The notes: generated by a model from the sequence alone, not told the origin. 64,000 nt of DNA from UBA7960 sp964624065 (GCA_964624065.1 CAZUWF010000009.1:11580-75579), one strand, 5' to 3'. Counted from the first letter of the stretch, positions 26,726 to 35,940 are shown. Translations and numbers: made by a program.

Positions 26726-28075
26726 CTACAAATCCTTTACCAAGAAGTTCTTTTGGCAGGATTGAATTGCCGTTTGGAAGTGTGCCATTGAGTCTTCAAT
26801 TGAGGTAAGCACCTTACTGCTGTTAAACGGTTTGAAATCTATTCCTTTCTTGTCAAGCCTTTCGGTTACCATTTGTATTGAAATTTGGTTAATATCAAGG
26901 GCGGGCTGGTAGCCAACTTCCTTTTTCTTGGGTTTTTGTACCTCGTTTACTAGATTTACTTCGATCAGGTCGTTTAAAACGGACCTCACCAACCTATTGG
27001 GAATTGTCAGGCGGGTGGAAATTTCTTCGGAATCTGGAGTGCTTTTTCCATCCATGAAGTACTTTATGAGCAAATGGAGGATGTAAACCGAAAGAATCTT
27101 CTTACGCGAAGGGCTTACATTTTGCGATTCGGTTTCGAACTCGTACTTTTCAACGTTTTGGTATGCGTAGGATATTTCGGCACCAAACAACACCAAAAGC
27201 CACGCCAGTTGCAAGAAAATCAGAAGGAGTGGGAGGGCCGCAAAGCTACCGTAAATGGCATTGTATCGCGATACCCCAACTTGAAAGAAAACGTAAGCCC
27301 ACTGAAAAAAGTAAAGCATGGTTCCGGCAATGACCGATGCGAGGAATGCCGACGAAAATCGCACCTTGGTGTTTGGCATTACCATATAAATTATGGTCAG
27401 CATGATCCATACCAAAACAAAGGGGACTAAATTTACCAGGAAAAGAAGCAAGGGTCCAAGGAACCCAAGTAATTTGAAGTTTTGACTCAGTTCGGCAACC
27501 TGTGCATTAAGGTAAATAGTTGCCGCTCCAGATAAAACCAAAAAGAATGGTGCCAGGAATATTATTGCAAAATAGTCGCTAATCATTCGCGACCAATGTC
27601 TAACTTTCTTTACCTGCCAAATTTCGTTAAAGGATTCTTCAATGTTTAGCATTACCTGAAAAATGGTAAAAAGCAAAACCAGCAACCCTACACCCGCCAC
27701 AACTCCACCACGTGCACTCTCCAAAGCTGACTGGCCGAATCCCATTATCCAATCGAAAACCTCTTCCTGCCCCGAAAGTGCACCACGCAATTGATCCTCA
27801 AGGAACACATTGAGTCCAAAGCCTTTTGAAATGCCAAAAGCCAAACCCACAATTGGTATTATGCTTAGAAGGGTATAGAAGGTCAATGCCGAAGACCTCA
27901 AAAAGAGGTTGTCCTCCACGCCTCCCTTAAAGGCAAGCAGGAGGATACGCAAATATTTTACCAATAGGGATTTGCCTTTTGGAAGCTCCTTTAGGGGCAG
28001 TATCCAAATATCTTTCCTCAAGAAGTTAATCCCAGTGTTTATTTTATCTCCTATTGGTGTGCTATTTCTGGCCAT
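26726..28075 (-). CDS. YihY/BrkB family inner-membrane protein
   Basis: A 449-residue protein with about six transmembrane helices (residues roughly 50-310) followed by a cytoplasmic, winged-helix-like C-terminal region. The family hallmark SALTFYTLLSIIPIVGLAFGI, the WQVKKVRHW loop and IYGSFAALPLLLIFLQLAWLLVLFGAEISYAYQ are present. The old 'ribonuclease BN' label for this family is not supported. The frame is open to an ATG at 28108, but a perfect -7 box lies at 28095-28102, downstream of that codon, so the start is taken as ATG 28075. Confidence 0.88.
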   Translation of the reverse strand: MARNSTPIGDKINTGINFLRKDIWILPLKELPKGKSLLVKYLRILLLAFKGGVEDNLFLRSSALTFYTLLSIIPIVGLAFGISKGFGLNVFLEDQLRGALSGQEEVFDWIMGFGQSALESARGGVVAGVGLLVLLFTIFQVMLNIEESFNEIWQVKKVRHWSRMISDYFAIIFLAPFFLVLSGAATIYLNAQVAELSQNFKLLGFLGPLLLFLVNLVPFVLVWIMLTIIYMVMPNTKVRFSSAFLASVIAGTMLYFFQWAYVFFQVGVSRYNAIYGSFAALPLLLIFLQLAWLLVLFGAEISYAYQNVEKYEFETESQNVSPSRKKILSVYILHLLIKYFMDGKSTPDSEEISTRLTIPNRLVRSVLNDLIEVNLVNEVQKPKKKEVGYQPALDINQISIQMVTERLDKKGIDFKPFNSSKVLTSIEDSMAHFQTAIQSCQKNFLVKDL

Positions 28076-28094
28076 TTTGGATATAATTAACAAC

Positions 28095-28102
28095 CAAAGG
28101 TA
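28095..28102 (-). promoter_or_regulatory. -7 box of the YihY-like gene
   Basis: The minus strand reads TACCTTTG followed by G. It is inside the longest open frame and therefore fixes the start codon at 28075, with a leader of roughly 14-16 bases. Confidence 0.55.
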
Positions 28103-29079
28103 GTGCATTTTAACAAAACTTTTTTTTCAAAGCCCTTTTTTTGAAACAACGTTGAAACTTTCTGCAATCTTTTTCGAGCTTAACCCACAGTATGCCAACT
28201 CTCACAAACAATACTCCGGGTGCATTCTGCTTCTAACTAAGCGCTTAAATGGCTGGTTTTTGGTGTCTGGTTCAGGCAGGTTGGCTGTAAGGTCAATTCA
28301 CCCAATCTTTATTGAAACAAATAGCTATGATCTTCCACAACAATTTGGTTCGAACAAGGACCAGGAAAAGCTCCCGTAAGGGGTGTCAGTTTTGTTGTTG
28401 GTGCCAACTAGGGCAAGGTATCCATCCAAGGGCAAGAACTATTCGATGAAACCAAAAGCTTTTTTGGGGGGTGTAGAAAGCCGATGGAGGTTCGGGGGAG
28501 TACCAAACAACGCTTCCATTAACGTTGAAAACTAACCCTAATTTCCTTAATGGAGTCAGATATCCTCAGAGTAACCATATAAATTAGTTACAAACGCCAC
28601 CTGTTCCGTTGCCTCGCTTTTGACAATCCCAGACACGAAAAACATCAAATTACCTTTTTATTTCCGGAAGGATTTCTGATTTGGGAAGCTTCGCTAGGAT
28701 CTACAATGATCCTGGTAAATAAAATGTCGCCCGAGGGGTCACTGCCACATTGAACCGGACAACTCAGAATCACCCTACCAGAAAGCGTAAATCGGTTTGG
28801 CCTTCCTATCCCGGTTTTTTCCAAGGCAAATATCCAGCCAGCCGCTGAGGAATTATCGTCCTGACCTTCCCCAATTCCTGACTTTTCAACCCCTGGTTTT
28901 TCATCAACGAGTGGGCGCGTGATCCAACGAAAGAAAAGCAGGATAGAAGTTTGACAGGACTCCTGAAACCCAACCTTCTTATGCTATTCAGGTGCTTGTC
29001 CACAAATTTTCGATCAAATGCCTATCTAGAAAAGGAAAAAGGCGGCTGGAAGTTAAGTTGCACAAGCAGCAAAAGCAAT
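28103..29079. other. About 1 kb without an intact gene; possible decayed sequence
   Basis: Only short open frames occur, none recognisable. On the minus strand, protein-like pieces such as QCGSDPSGDILFTRIIVDPS (about 28680-28770) and VFNVNGSVVWYSPEPPSAF (about 28470-28530) lie in different frames and are broken by stops. This suggests a gene remnant, but no family can be named. No RNA gene was seen. Confidence 0.35.
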
Positions 29080-29108
29080 AAAAAAGCCGCCCCAAAACGG
29101 GGCGGCTT
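29080..29108 (-). terminator. Terminator of the M16 peptidase operon
   Basis: Stem AAGCCGCCCC (29084-29093) / GGGGCGGCTT (29099-29108) with a 5-base loop; on the minus strand it is followed by a T-run. It lies 24 bases after the stop codon. Confidence 0.88.
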
Positions 29109-29131
29109 CAAATTTCCATTGTTTCTTCGAC

Positions 29132-31207
29132 CTAATCCACCTTGAAGTCGTTGGTGGTAAGGCCCGAATTTACTTTAACCTCCGAAACCTTCATGTTCAA
29201 AACTTGTGGCCCCACTGTTTGTTTTACAGAAAATGGGAACAAAATGCCATTTACCTCCTTGTAATCTTCATAATCTGTTGGAATTGTTAACTGACCCATA
29301 GGACTATCTTGGGTTGATAAACTGCGCAATTTTAACCCTGTCACCTTACAGTAGTAATCGGTAGAAATCTTACCGGAAGGACTAACGACCTTTACTCTGT
29401 ATGCCTCCTTGCCGTTAATTTCTTCAATTCCTGTAAGATCCAACTGGAATCCCGCAGATTGGTATTCCAACTCTGGAAAGATCCAAGCCTGTTCCCTTAA
29501 TTGTGCCAGGTCATCACCTTGGAGGGTTCTGGCGCCTCCCATTCCGGATTCTTTTCCCTTGGCCCCGTTCATAACCTGCTGAGAAATTACATTGCCCATC
29601 ATTGAAACAGACATTGAAAACATATTCGGATTTTTTTTCTTCATTTCCATAGCAAGGGGCATACCTTGCATCTCCGTTTGCATTTTAATCCACAAATCCT
29701 CTACTTTCCCTAGTTTTTCCTTGCCCCCGATTGCCTGGATGTATGCATCCAACACTTGTTGGGCGGTTATTTCGCCTTTGAATTCTTGCGGAGGGGCAAC
29801 AGGACGTCCAAAAGGATCGAAAAACTCAACCTTGCCAGTGGCACTGAACTTGCGTAGTGTTTCGGGAACCTCATCAATGTTTCCTGCCACAACTATAATT
29901 GCATTTTCAGGCTTTAGATACTTGCGTGCCATATCCTGAATGTCCTTAACAGTAATAGCGCTTAGCTTTTGAAGGTAGGTTGAATAGTAATCCTTTGGGA
30001 GTTTGAATCTTTTGGTGTTGTAAGCAAACTCGGCAATCGTTTGTGGCCTTTCGAGCGAACGGCCAAAATTTCCCGACATGAAGTTCTTGACCATTTGCAA
30101 GGTTGACTCATCAATTGGCTCGTTGACAAGCCTCCGCATTTCCCCCAAAATTTCAATAACCGTGCTGTCCGACACGCTGTTTCGCACTTCGGCTTGGGCC
30201 GAGAAGCTTCCAATAAATCGATCGGTGTTCAACCTTGAATAGGAACCGTAAGTCCAACCCTTATCCTCGCGTATGTTTTGCATTAGCCGGCCGAAGAAGG
30301 CCCCACCACCCAATATGGTGTTCATGGCAGAGGCTTTTATCGCATCCGGGTTTCCAGGGGTAAACTCCACGGGGTAGGTAACCATTACAACCGATTGGGT
30401 TGCGCCCGAGCGAGCACCAAACGCTACCCTGTTGCCCTCTGGAGCCTTGGGGGTGGTATATTTGGCTGTAGGGACTTTACCCTTTTTCCACCCTCCGAAA
30501 TACTTGTTGGCAACTACCTTTGCTTCCTTGGTATCAATGTCACCCACAATAATTAGGTATGCATTGTTTGGTTTAAAGAAAGTGTTGTAAAATTGTCGAA
30601 GCAGGTTGGTGTTAATATTGTCGAGGTGTTCGGGAGTTTGAACCTGCCCGTAAGGGTGGTTGCCATGACGTGTTACGGTGCTAATATTGTTGGCAATAAA
30701 ATTGGCATCGTTTCGGTTGGCTTCGAAACCCGAGCGTACCTGGGTAAGTCTTTTCTGCAGTTCTTCTTCTGGGAATGTAGGGTTTAGCAAAATGTCTTGC
30801 ATTAGTTCGAGCAAGGTTTCTTGGTTTCGTTTTAGCGATGATCCAAACATCCCTGTGGCCGATGAGCTAATGGTTGCACCTATGAAGTCAATTTCCTCGT
30901 CTATTTGTTGCTTGGTGCGGGTTTTTGTTCCCTCGCGCATTAGAGCCCCGGCAAGGCTGGCATAGCCCACTGCTTTACCTTCGTCCAACGGGTCGCGGTT
31001 TAGCCTGATCGAAAACGATACCACAGGTACCTGGCGGTTCTCCACAACTATTACTTCTAACCCGTTTTTGAGTTTGAACGAATCGAATTTTCCAAGTTGA
31101 ATTTCGCGGGCCGGAGCTGGTTCTGGTCTCTTACTTCTGTCTAATTGCGCCATCGAAGGCAAAACCAAGAAGAGGCATAGTGCTAATATTGAAAGTAATT
31201 TCTTCAT
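29132..31207 (-). CDS. M16 family protein lacking the zinc motif, with extra C-terminal domain
   Basis: A 691-residue secreted protein (signal peptide about 1-20, ending SMAQ). Residues about 30-470 are two M16 repeats (HPYGQVQTPEHL, NAYLIIVGDI, LMQNIREDKGWTYGSYSRL), but at the place of the HxxEH zinc motif it reads SLAGALMREGT, so it should be catalytically inactive. In two-subunit M16 proteases this is the beta-type partner. Residues about 480-691 form a beta-rich domain (TAQQVLDAYIQAIGGKEKL...) resembling outer-membrane lipoprotein-sorting proteins. The active partner ends 27 bases upstream, so the pair is an operon. Confidence 0.9.
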   Translation of the reverse strand: MKKLLSILALCLFLVLPSMAQLDRSKRPEPAPAREIQLGKFDSFKLKNGLEVIVVENRQVPVVSFSIRLNRDPLDEGKAVGYASLAGALMREGTKTRTKQQIDEEIDFIGATISSSATGMFGSSLKRNQETLLELMQDILLNPTFPEEELQKRLTQVRSGFEANRNDANFIANNISTVTRHGNHPYGQVQTPEHLDNINTNLLRQFYNTFFKPNNAYLIIVGDIDTKEAKVVANKYFGGWKKGKVPTAKYTTPKAPEGNRVAFGARSGATQSVVMVTYPVEFTPGNPDAIKASAMNTILGGGAFFGRLMQNIREDKGWTYGSYSRLNTDRFIGSFSAQAEVRNSVSDSTVIEILGEMRRLVNEPIDESTLQMVKNFMSGNFGRSLERPQTIAEFAYNTKRFKLPKDYYSTYLQKLSAITVKDIQDMARKYLKPENAIIVVAGNIDEVPETLRKFSATGKVEFFDPFGRPVAPPQEFKGEITAQQVLDAYIQAIGGKEKLGKVEDLWIKMQTEMQGMPLAMEMKKKNPNMFSMSVSMMGNVISQQVMNGAKGKESGMGGARTLQGDDLAQLREQAWIFPELEYQSAGFQLDLTGIEEINGKEAYRVKVVSPSGKISTDYYCKVTGLKLRSLSTQDSPMGQLTIPTDYEDYKEVNGILFPFSVKQTVGPQVLNMKVSEVKVNSGLTTNDFKVD

Positions 31208-31234
31208 TTTCTCTAAAAATTATTGGTTGCTATA

Positions 31235-32572
31235 CTATTCTTTTGGTTTGGGCAAATAATTCAACACAACCCTGCGGTTTTGACTTAAATACTCGTTTGC
31301 CACCCGTTTAATGTCCTCGCGAGTAACCTTTAGGTAATTTTCCAACTCGGTGTTAATCCTGTTGGTGTCCTTGTAAAAAGTTTGGTACGTTGCCAACGAA
31401 CTTGCCCTACTCGAAATGGTTGTATTGTTGTTTACGAATTGGCTCTCCATTTGGTTTTTCAACTTTTGTAGTTCCCTTTCGGATATTAATTCATTTTTTA
31501 CCCGTTCAAGTTCCACGTTCATTCCGGCCTCAAGTTCTTCGAGCCCTACTCCCATATTTGGAATTCCGAACACTATGAACAAACCGGGATGTTCTAGACC
31601 AAGAGGAATAGCCATAACTTGCAAGGCTTTCTGGGTTTGATCAACCAGGGCCTTGTACATCCTGCTACTTTGCCCTTGCGATAAAAGGGTGCTTAGCATA
31701 CTCATAGCATAGTAATCAACGGAACCTTGTGCAGGAATTGGGTAGCCTAAGACTAGTGCTGGCAGTTGAATGTTGTCATACTGAGTGGTTCTGACTTCCT
31801 GCGTTTTGATAGGCTCGTTTGGCGATGGGTGCTTGACTTCGAAGCGTCCCCTTGGAATATCGCCAAAATACTTGGCAACTAATTTCTTGGTTTCTTCAAT
31901 AACTATGTCGCCTGCTACAACAAGCACGGCATTGTTTGGAACGTAATAGGTATCGTGAAAAAGATTGATCTCCTCGTGGGTGGCTGCTCTAATGTGATCG
32001 GCCATTCCAAGTACATCATTTTTATAAGGGTGAACCGTGTAGGATGCTTTTAGCAGCTCGGAGAGCAATCTTCCGTATGGCCTGTTATCGCGAGTCTGCT
32101 TCATTTCTTCGGTCACCACGTCCTTTTGGGTGGTTATGCCTACCGAGTCTATCACCGGGTGGAGCATCCTTTCGGACTCCAGCCACAGCCCAAGCTCGAG
32201 CTGGTTGGAAGGAAGTAGCTCAAAATAGGTTGTGTAGTCAAATGAGGTCCCTGCATTTAGCTGTCCTCCGGCTCTTTCTACAATTTCGGAGTACTCACCC
32301 CGGCCTATGTTGGCCGTGCCTTCAAACAGTAAGTGCTCGAAAAAGTGTGCAAAACCGGTTCGGTCGGGGTGATCGTTCTTTGCCCCTACATGGTACATTA
32401 TTTCCACAACCACGTTAGGGGTTGTGTTGTCTTGGTGCAGTATTACATGCAACCCGTTGCCGAGCTTGTACTCGACGAAATCAATCCTTCTGGCCTGCCC
32501 GTTCAGGACTTGCCCAAGGGCAAGAATAAGAAGCAAGCTAGCCGATAGCTTCTTGGCGATTTTTTTAATCAT
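31235..32572 (-). CDS. M16 family zinc peptidase (active subunit)
   Basis: A 445-residue secreted protease. The inverted zinc motif HFFEH is in GFAHFFEHLLFEGT, with the distal Glu in the VVTEEMKQTRDNRPYG region. NAVLVVAGDI is typical of the family. The open frame reaches 32602, but ATG 32572 starts directly with the signal peptide MIKKIAKKLSASLLLILAL. With the inactive paralogue downstream, it probably forms a heterodimeric periplasmic peptidase. A TAACTTTG box on the minus strand at 32611-32618 is a likely promoter. Confidence 0.92.
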   Translation of the reverse strand: MIKKIAKKLSASLLLILALGQVLNGQARRIDFVEYKLGNGLHVILHQDNTTPNVVVEIMYHVGAKNDHPDRTGFAHFFEHLLFEGTANIGRGEYSEIVERAGGQLNAGTSFDYTTYFELLPSNQLELGLWLESERMLHPVIDSVGITTQKDVVTEEMKQTRDNRPYGRLLSELLKASYTVHPYKNDVLGMADHIRAATHEEINLFHDTYYVPNNAVLVVAGDIVIEETKKLVAKYFGDIPRGRFEVKHPSPNEPIKTQEVRTTQYDNIQLPALVLGYPIPAQGSVDYYAMSMLSTLLSQGQSSRMYKALVDQTQKALQVMAIPLGLEHPGLFIVFGIPNMGVGLEELEAGMNVELERVKNELISERELQKLKNQMESQFVNNNTTISSRASSLATYQTFYKDTNRINTELENYLKVTREDIKRVANEYLSQNRRVVLNYLPKPKE

Positions 32573-32610
32573 AAAAAATTGGTTATTGGAAATGTTTAAC
32601 AAAAGCTGTG

Positions 32611-32618
32611 CAAAGTTA
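32611..32618 (-). promoter_or_regulatory. -7 box of the M16 operon
   Basis: The minus strand reads TAACTTTG followed by C, a perfect TAnnTTTG, about 38 bases before ATG 32572. The -33 element is not clear. Confidence 0.5.
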
Positions 32619-32682
32619 AAAAAGTTACAAAATAATGGTCAACGAATTTAGTTAAAAAAGGCTAACATAAAGGTTTGTCAGT

Positions 32683-34473
32683 TTAGAATAATGTATCAAG
32701 CCCCAGTTCGTTGTACAAGTTTTTTAATTGAGCATTTTTTTGTATTAACTTCTCGAGCTTTTCTTTGGGATCCAGGGGTTTTTTCTGGTTTTTTACCTCT
32801 ACCAGTTCAGTGAACAATTGCACCTGGTAATTGCTGAGCCTGTTCCTGAGGAATTCCAGAAGTTCGGGCTTCTTTTCAAAAATTATTGTCTCCTGAATGG
32901 CATTGTCAACCTTAAGCCTTATATTGCAATTCTCGTCAATGGTTGGTTGATAGGTGGTTAAGGCTGCGAAAAGGCTTAGGCTTTGATCTTGATAAATCTT
33001 TCCCATTTCTGACCAAACCTCATTGAATTTTGACTCGTTGATGGACTCGTTGGGTAGGTTTTCGGAACTAACCTGGGTTTCTTCAATAAAATTTTCATCC
33101 TCATCCTCAGTACTATGTATCTTCAAGCTTATTGGCTTGAAAGGCTTTCTTGCCACAGATTTTTTTTCTTCGATTACAGGTTCCAATGCCTCGTTAGTGG
33201 AGACCTCTTCTTTTTTTGCAGGTTCGTGAAAATGAGGCAGGGGAGTAGTTACCTCTTTTTTAACTTCAGGGGCTAGTTTTCGGGTGCTTGGCGTTTCTTC
33301 TACCGTGAAACCTCTGGCTCCAAATCCTTTGTCAGGGTTTACCAAGTTGGTTTTGGGCGGGATTAGTTCAGGTTTTTTTTTTTTTACGAGGCCTGCCATC
33401 TGAAGCAAGGTCAACTCCATAGTCAGACGCTTGTTATTACTCTCCTTGTAGGTCAGTTCGGCTCTGGAGTTCAAATCAAGGGCTCCTAGCAAGAAATCGG
33501 CTTCGCAAGCCTTGGCCTGGATGAGGTATTTTTCCCTCACATCGTTGCTTACTTCAATTAGCCCAAGGGTTGCAGGAGTCTTGGCCAAGAGCAAGTTTCG
33601 AAGGTGCTCGCCAAATCCGGTAAGGAATTCTGAGCCCTCGAAACCTTTAAATATTATGTCATTCAACAATAGCAATACCTCCGATGTTTTCTCCTCCAAA
33701 ACGTAATCGGTAATTTTAAAATAATAATCGTAATCAAGCACGTTGAGGTTTTCGATCACGTGCTTGTAGGAGAGCTCGTTGCCCGAAAAGCTTACCATTT
33801 GGTCGAAGATAGAAAGGGAATCGCGCAAAGCTCCGTCAGCTTTTTGAGCAATAATCCTCAATGCGTTTGGGTCGGCATTTACACCTTCCTTTTGGGCAAC
33901 GTATTGAAGGTGCGTGGCAATATCGTCAACGGTAATTCGAGCGAAGTCAAAAATCTGGCATCTTGAGAGTATCGTGGGAATTATCTTGTGTTTCTCGGTG
34001 GTTGCCAATATGAACTTAGCATATGCCGGAGGCTCTTCTAGGGTCTTCAAAAAAGCGTTGAATGCCTGAGAAGATAACATATGAACCTCATCGATGATGT
34101 AAACCTTGTACTTGCCAATTTGGGGAGGGATGCGCACGGCATCAACCAAATGTCGAATGTTATCAACCGAATTGTTTGATGCGGCATCAATCTCGTGGAC
34201 GTTGAAAGCACTGGATTCGTTGAACGCCTTGCAAGGTTCGCACTGGTTACAAGCCTCCACTTTCTCGGTAAGGTTTTGGCAATTGATGGTTTTGGCCATT
34301 ATTCGTGCACAAGTGGTCTTACCAACACCCCTAGGGCCGGTAAAAATAAATGCCTGCGCAATGTTATTGTGGCGAATGGCATTCTTGAGAGTGTTGGTAA
34401 TAGATTTCTGACCAACTACTGTATCAAAGGTGGCAGGTCGGTATTTGCGGGCCGATACCAAAAATCCGTTCAT
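32683..34473 (-). CDS. dnaX: DNA polymerase III subunit gamma/tau
   Basis: DnaX is the clamp-loader ATPase and, as full-length tau, links the polymerases and the helicase. From ATG 34473 the protein has 596 residues: SARKYRPATFDTVVGQ, Walker A GPRGVGKTT, a zinc module with C-x8-CNQCEPC spacing, Walker B YKVYIIDEVHMLS, SRC sensor LSRCQIFDF. Domain III ends near residue 360, followed by a variable linker and a tau C-terminal domain. The longest frame starts at 34626, upstream of the promoter, and is rejected. An A13 run on the coding strand (33385-33373) covers codons 363-367 exactly at the domain III/linker boundary; see the findings. Confidence 0.96.
   Translation of the reverse strand: MNGFLVSARKYRPATFDTVVGQKSITNTLKNAIRHNNIAQAFIFTGPRGVGKTTCARIMAKTINCQNLTEKVEACNQCEPCKAFNESSAFNVHEIDAASNNSVDNIRHLVDAVRIPPQIGKYKVYIIDEVHMLSSQAFNAFLKTLEEPPAYAKFILATTEKHKIIPTILSRCQIFDFARITVDDIATHLQYVAQKEGVNADPNALRIIAQKADGALRDSLSIFDQMVSFSGNELSYKHVIENLNVLDYDYYFKITDYVLEEKTSEVLLLLNDIIFKGFEGSEFLTGFGEHLRNLLLAKTPATLGLIEVSNDVREKYLIQAKACEADFLLGALDLNSRAELTYKESNNKRLTMELTLLQMAGLVKKKKPELIPPKTNLVNPDKGFGARGFTVEETPSTRKLAPEVKKEVTTPLPHFHEPAKKEEVSTNEALEPVIEEKKSVARKPFKPISLKIHSTEDEDENFIEETQVSSENLPNESINESKFNEVWSEMGKIYQDQSLSLFAALTTYQPTIDENCNIRLKVDNAIQETIIFEKKPELLEFLRNRLSNYQVQLFTELVEVKNQKKPLDPKEKLEKLIQKNAQLKNLYNELGLDTLF
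33373..33385 (-). promoter_or_regulatory. A13 slippery run inside dnaX (candidate programmed slippage site)
   Basis: The coding strand reads CTC GTA AAA AAA AAA AAA CCT GAA. One added A (or a -1 ribosomal shift) gives AAA ACC TGA; one lost A (or a +1 shift) gives AAC CTG AAC TAA. Either way translation ends after 368-369 residues, just after the ATPase and collar domains. Slippage at this place is known for other dnaX genes; here it is inferred. Confidence 0.6.
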
Positions 34474-34501
34474 AAAATTAGGCTTGTTAAGTCTCGTGGG
34501 G

Positions 34502-34532
34502 CAAAAGTATAGAAAAAAGTCAAAAGACAAAA
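34502..34532 (-). promoter_or_regulatory. Promoter of dnaX
   Basis: On the minus strand: TTTTG (34532-34528), 18 bases, TACTTTTG (34509-34502). It lies 28 bases upstream of ATG 34473. Confidence 0.65.
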
Positions 34533-34804
34533 GCCTAACCGCAAAAGAAAAGCAGCGAAGTGTGAACAGCTTATAGTTAAAGATTAAGAACCAAGAAAAA
34601 AATTTGTACCAAAGCTCAAGGTTCATTGTTTCCCCCGGGCGAAAATAAAAAGGCCGGCAAAGGTATGAAAACGATTTATATCATCAAATGGTGGCCAAGC
34701 CTAACAATTATTAGTGCATTTCCAAGCAATTACCACTGCATATCCAAATGCCTAATTCTGACGGCAACTCAACAAATCACCTTCTTAACATCCCAAACTT
34801 CAAT

Positions 34805-34812
34805 TATCTTTG
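34805..34812 (+). promoter_or_regulatory. -7 box of the EamA transporter gene
   Basis: TATCTTTG followed by C, a perfect TAnnTTTG, 10 bases before ATG 34823. The upstream ATG 34748 would not be on this transcript. Confidence 0.55.
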
Positions 34813-34822
34813 CACCCATTTT

Positions 34823-35773
34823 ATGAAACGAATGGTTAAAGAAGGAAAACCCGCGCTTGTTGATTGGCTTGTATTATTTGCCCTTATGGTAGTTTGGGGT
34901 AGCAGTTTCATTTTAATAAAGAAGGGTTTGGTCTCCTTCGACCCAATGCAGTTGGGCGCGTTGCGAATCTCCATTTCATTCGGGTTCCTCTTGCCGTTGG
35001 CAATAAGCAAGATAAGGCGAGTTCCATTGAACCAGCTGAAGTATTTTGCGATTTCTGCAATAATCGGTAGTGGGCTGCCTCCGTTTTTGTTTGCCATAGC
35101 GCAATCAAACATAGACAGCTACTTAGCCGGGGTTTTGAACTCCCCAACGCCACTATTCACTTTGATAATTGGGGCGTTGTTTTTTTCGGTAAGGGCTAGG
35201 TTGATAAATGTCATTGGTGTAATTGTAGGGTTGATCGGTGCCATTGGCCTTCTCACGGCTGTAAATTATGCCAATGGCGGTGGCAATGCCATATTTGGGC
35301 TTTTGGTAGTGCTGGCCACAATTTTCTACGCCACCAACATCAATTTCATAAAGAAATTCTTGGCTAAGTTCGATTCGGTAACCATCACCTCCGTTTCTTT
35401 CACAATAATTGGTGTGCCCGCTACCATTTACCTTTTTTGTGGAACGGGATTTCTCTCCACGCTGCAGTCGCATCCCGAAAGCTACAGGAGTCTTTTTTAC
35501 GTTGCCCTTTTGTCAATCTTCGGAACGGCTATTAGCATGATTGCATTCAATTGGCTCATAAAAAGGGTTTCGGCCCTTTTTGCTTCCACGGTTACTTACA
35601 TGATGCCGATAGTAAGCATTGCCTGGGGATTTGTTGATGGGGAAAGTTTCTTTTTGGTTTATGTTTTGTGGATACTACTTATTTTGTTTGGGGTCTTTAT
35701 GTCTAACGCACCGGCGTCTTTATGGACCAAGATTTGGGAAAAAGGCTCAGGTTGGCTGTTGCGGGTGAAATAG
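34823..35773 (+). CDS. EamA/DMT-superfamily transporter
   Basis: A 316-residue inner-membrane protein with ten hydrophobic segments and the two EamA repeats. VVWGSSFILIKKGLVSFDPMQLGALR at the start and the GTAISMIAFNWLIKRVSALFASTVTYMMPIVSIAWGFVDGE repeat near the end are typical (landmarks WGSSFILIKKG and TYMMPIVSIAWG). DMT carriers export metabolites or amino acids; the substrate is unknown. The start follows the promoter box at 34805-34812 with a very short leader. Confidence 0.88.
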   Translation: MKRMVKEGKPALVDWLVLFALMVVWGSSFILIKKGLVSFDPMQLGALRISISFGFLLPLAISKIRRVPLNQLKYFAISAIIGSGLPPFLFAIAQSNIDSYLAGVLNSPTPLFTLIIGALFFSVRARLINVIGVIVGLIGAIGLLTAVNYANGGGNAIFGLLVVLATIFYATNINFIKKFLAKFDSVTITSVSFTIIGVPATIYLFCGTGFLSTLQSHPESYRSLFYVALLSIFGTAISMIAFNWLIKRVSALFASTVTYMMPIVSIAWGFVDGESFFLVYVLWILLILFGVFMSNAPASLWTKIWEKGSGWLLRVK

Positions 35774-35874
35774 TTTACGGGATGTATTGATTGCTAAATG
35801 TCTTCGAAAATTTGTTTTCCAATGATCATTTCTAGGCAAGTTAGTATTACCATAAAAAAGTTTTACCAAACAAG

Positions 35875-35904
35875 TTGCTGGTAAATAAAAAGTTTGTATC
35901 TTTG
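35875..35904 (+). promoter_or_regulatory. Promoter of rplU-rpmA
   Basis: TTG (35875-35877), 19 bases, TATCTTTG (35897-35904). This is one of the best matches to the Bacteroidota consensus in the window. It shows that the open-frame extension upstream of ATG 35941 is not translated. Confidence 0.7.
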
Positions 35905-35940
35905 CACCCCGTTATTAGAAAACCATTTAAAGCATTAAAA

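Noticed and set aside
28152..28379. A 75-codon plus-strand frame in the 1 kb gap
   Set aside because: No promoter, no recognisable family, and surrounded by sequence that looks decayed.
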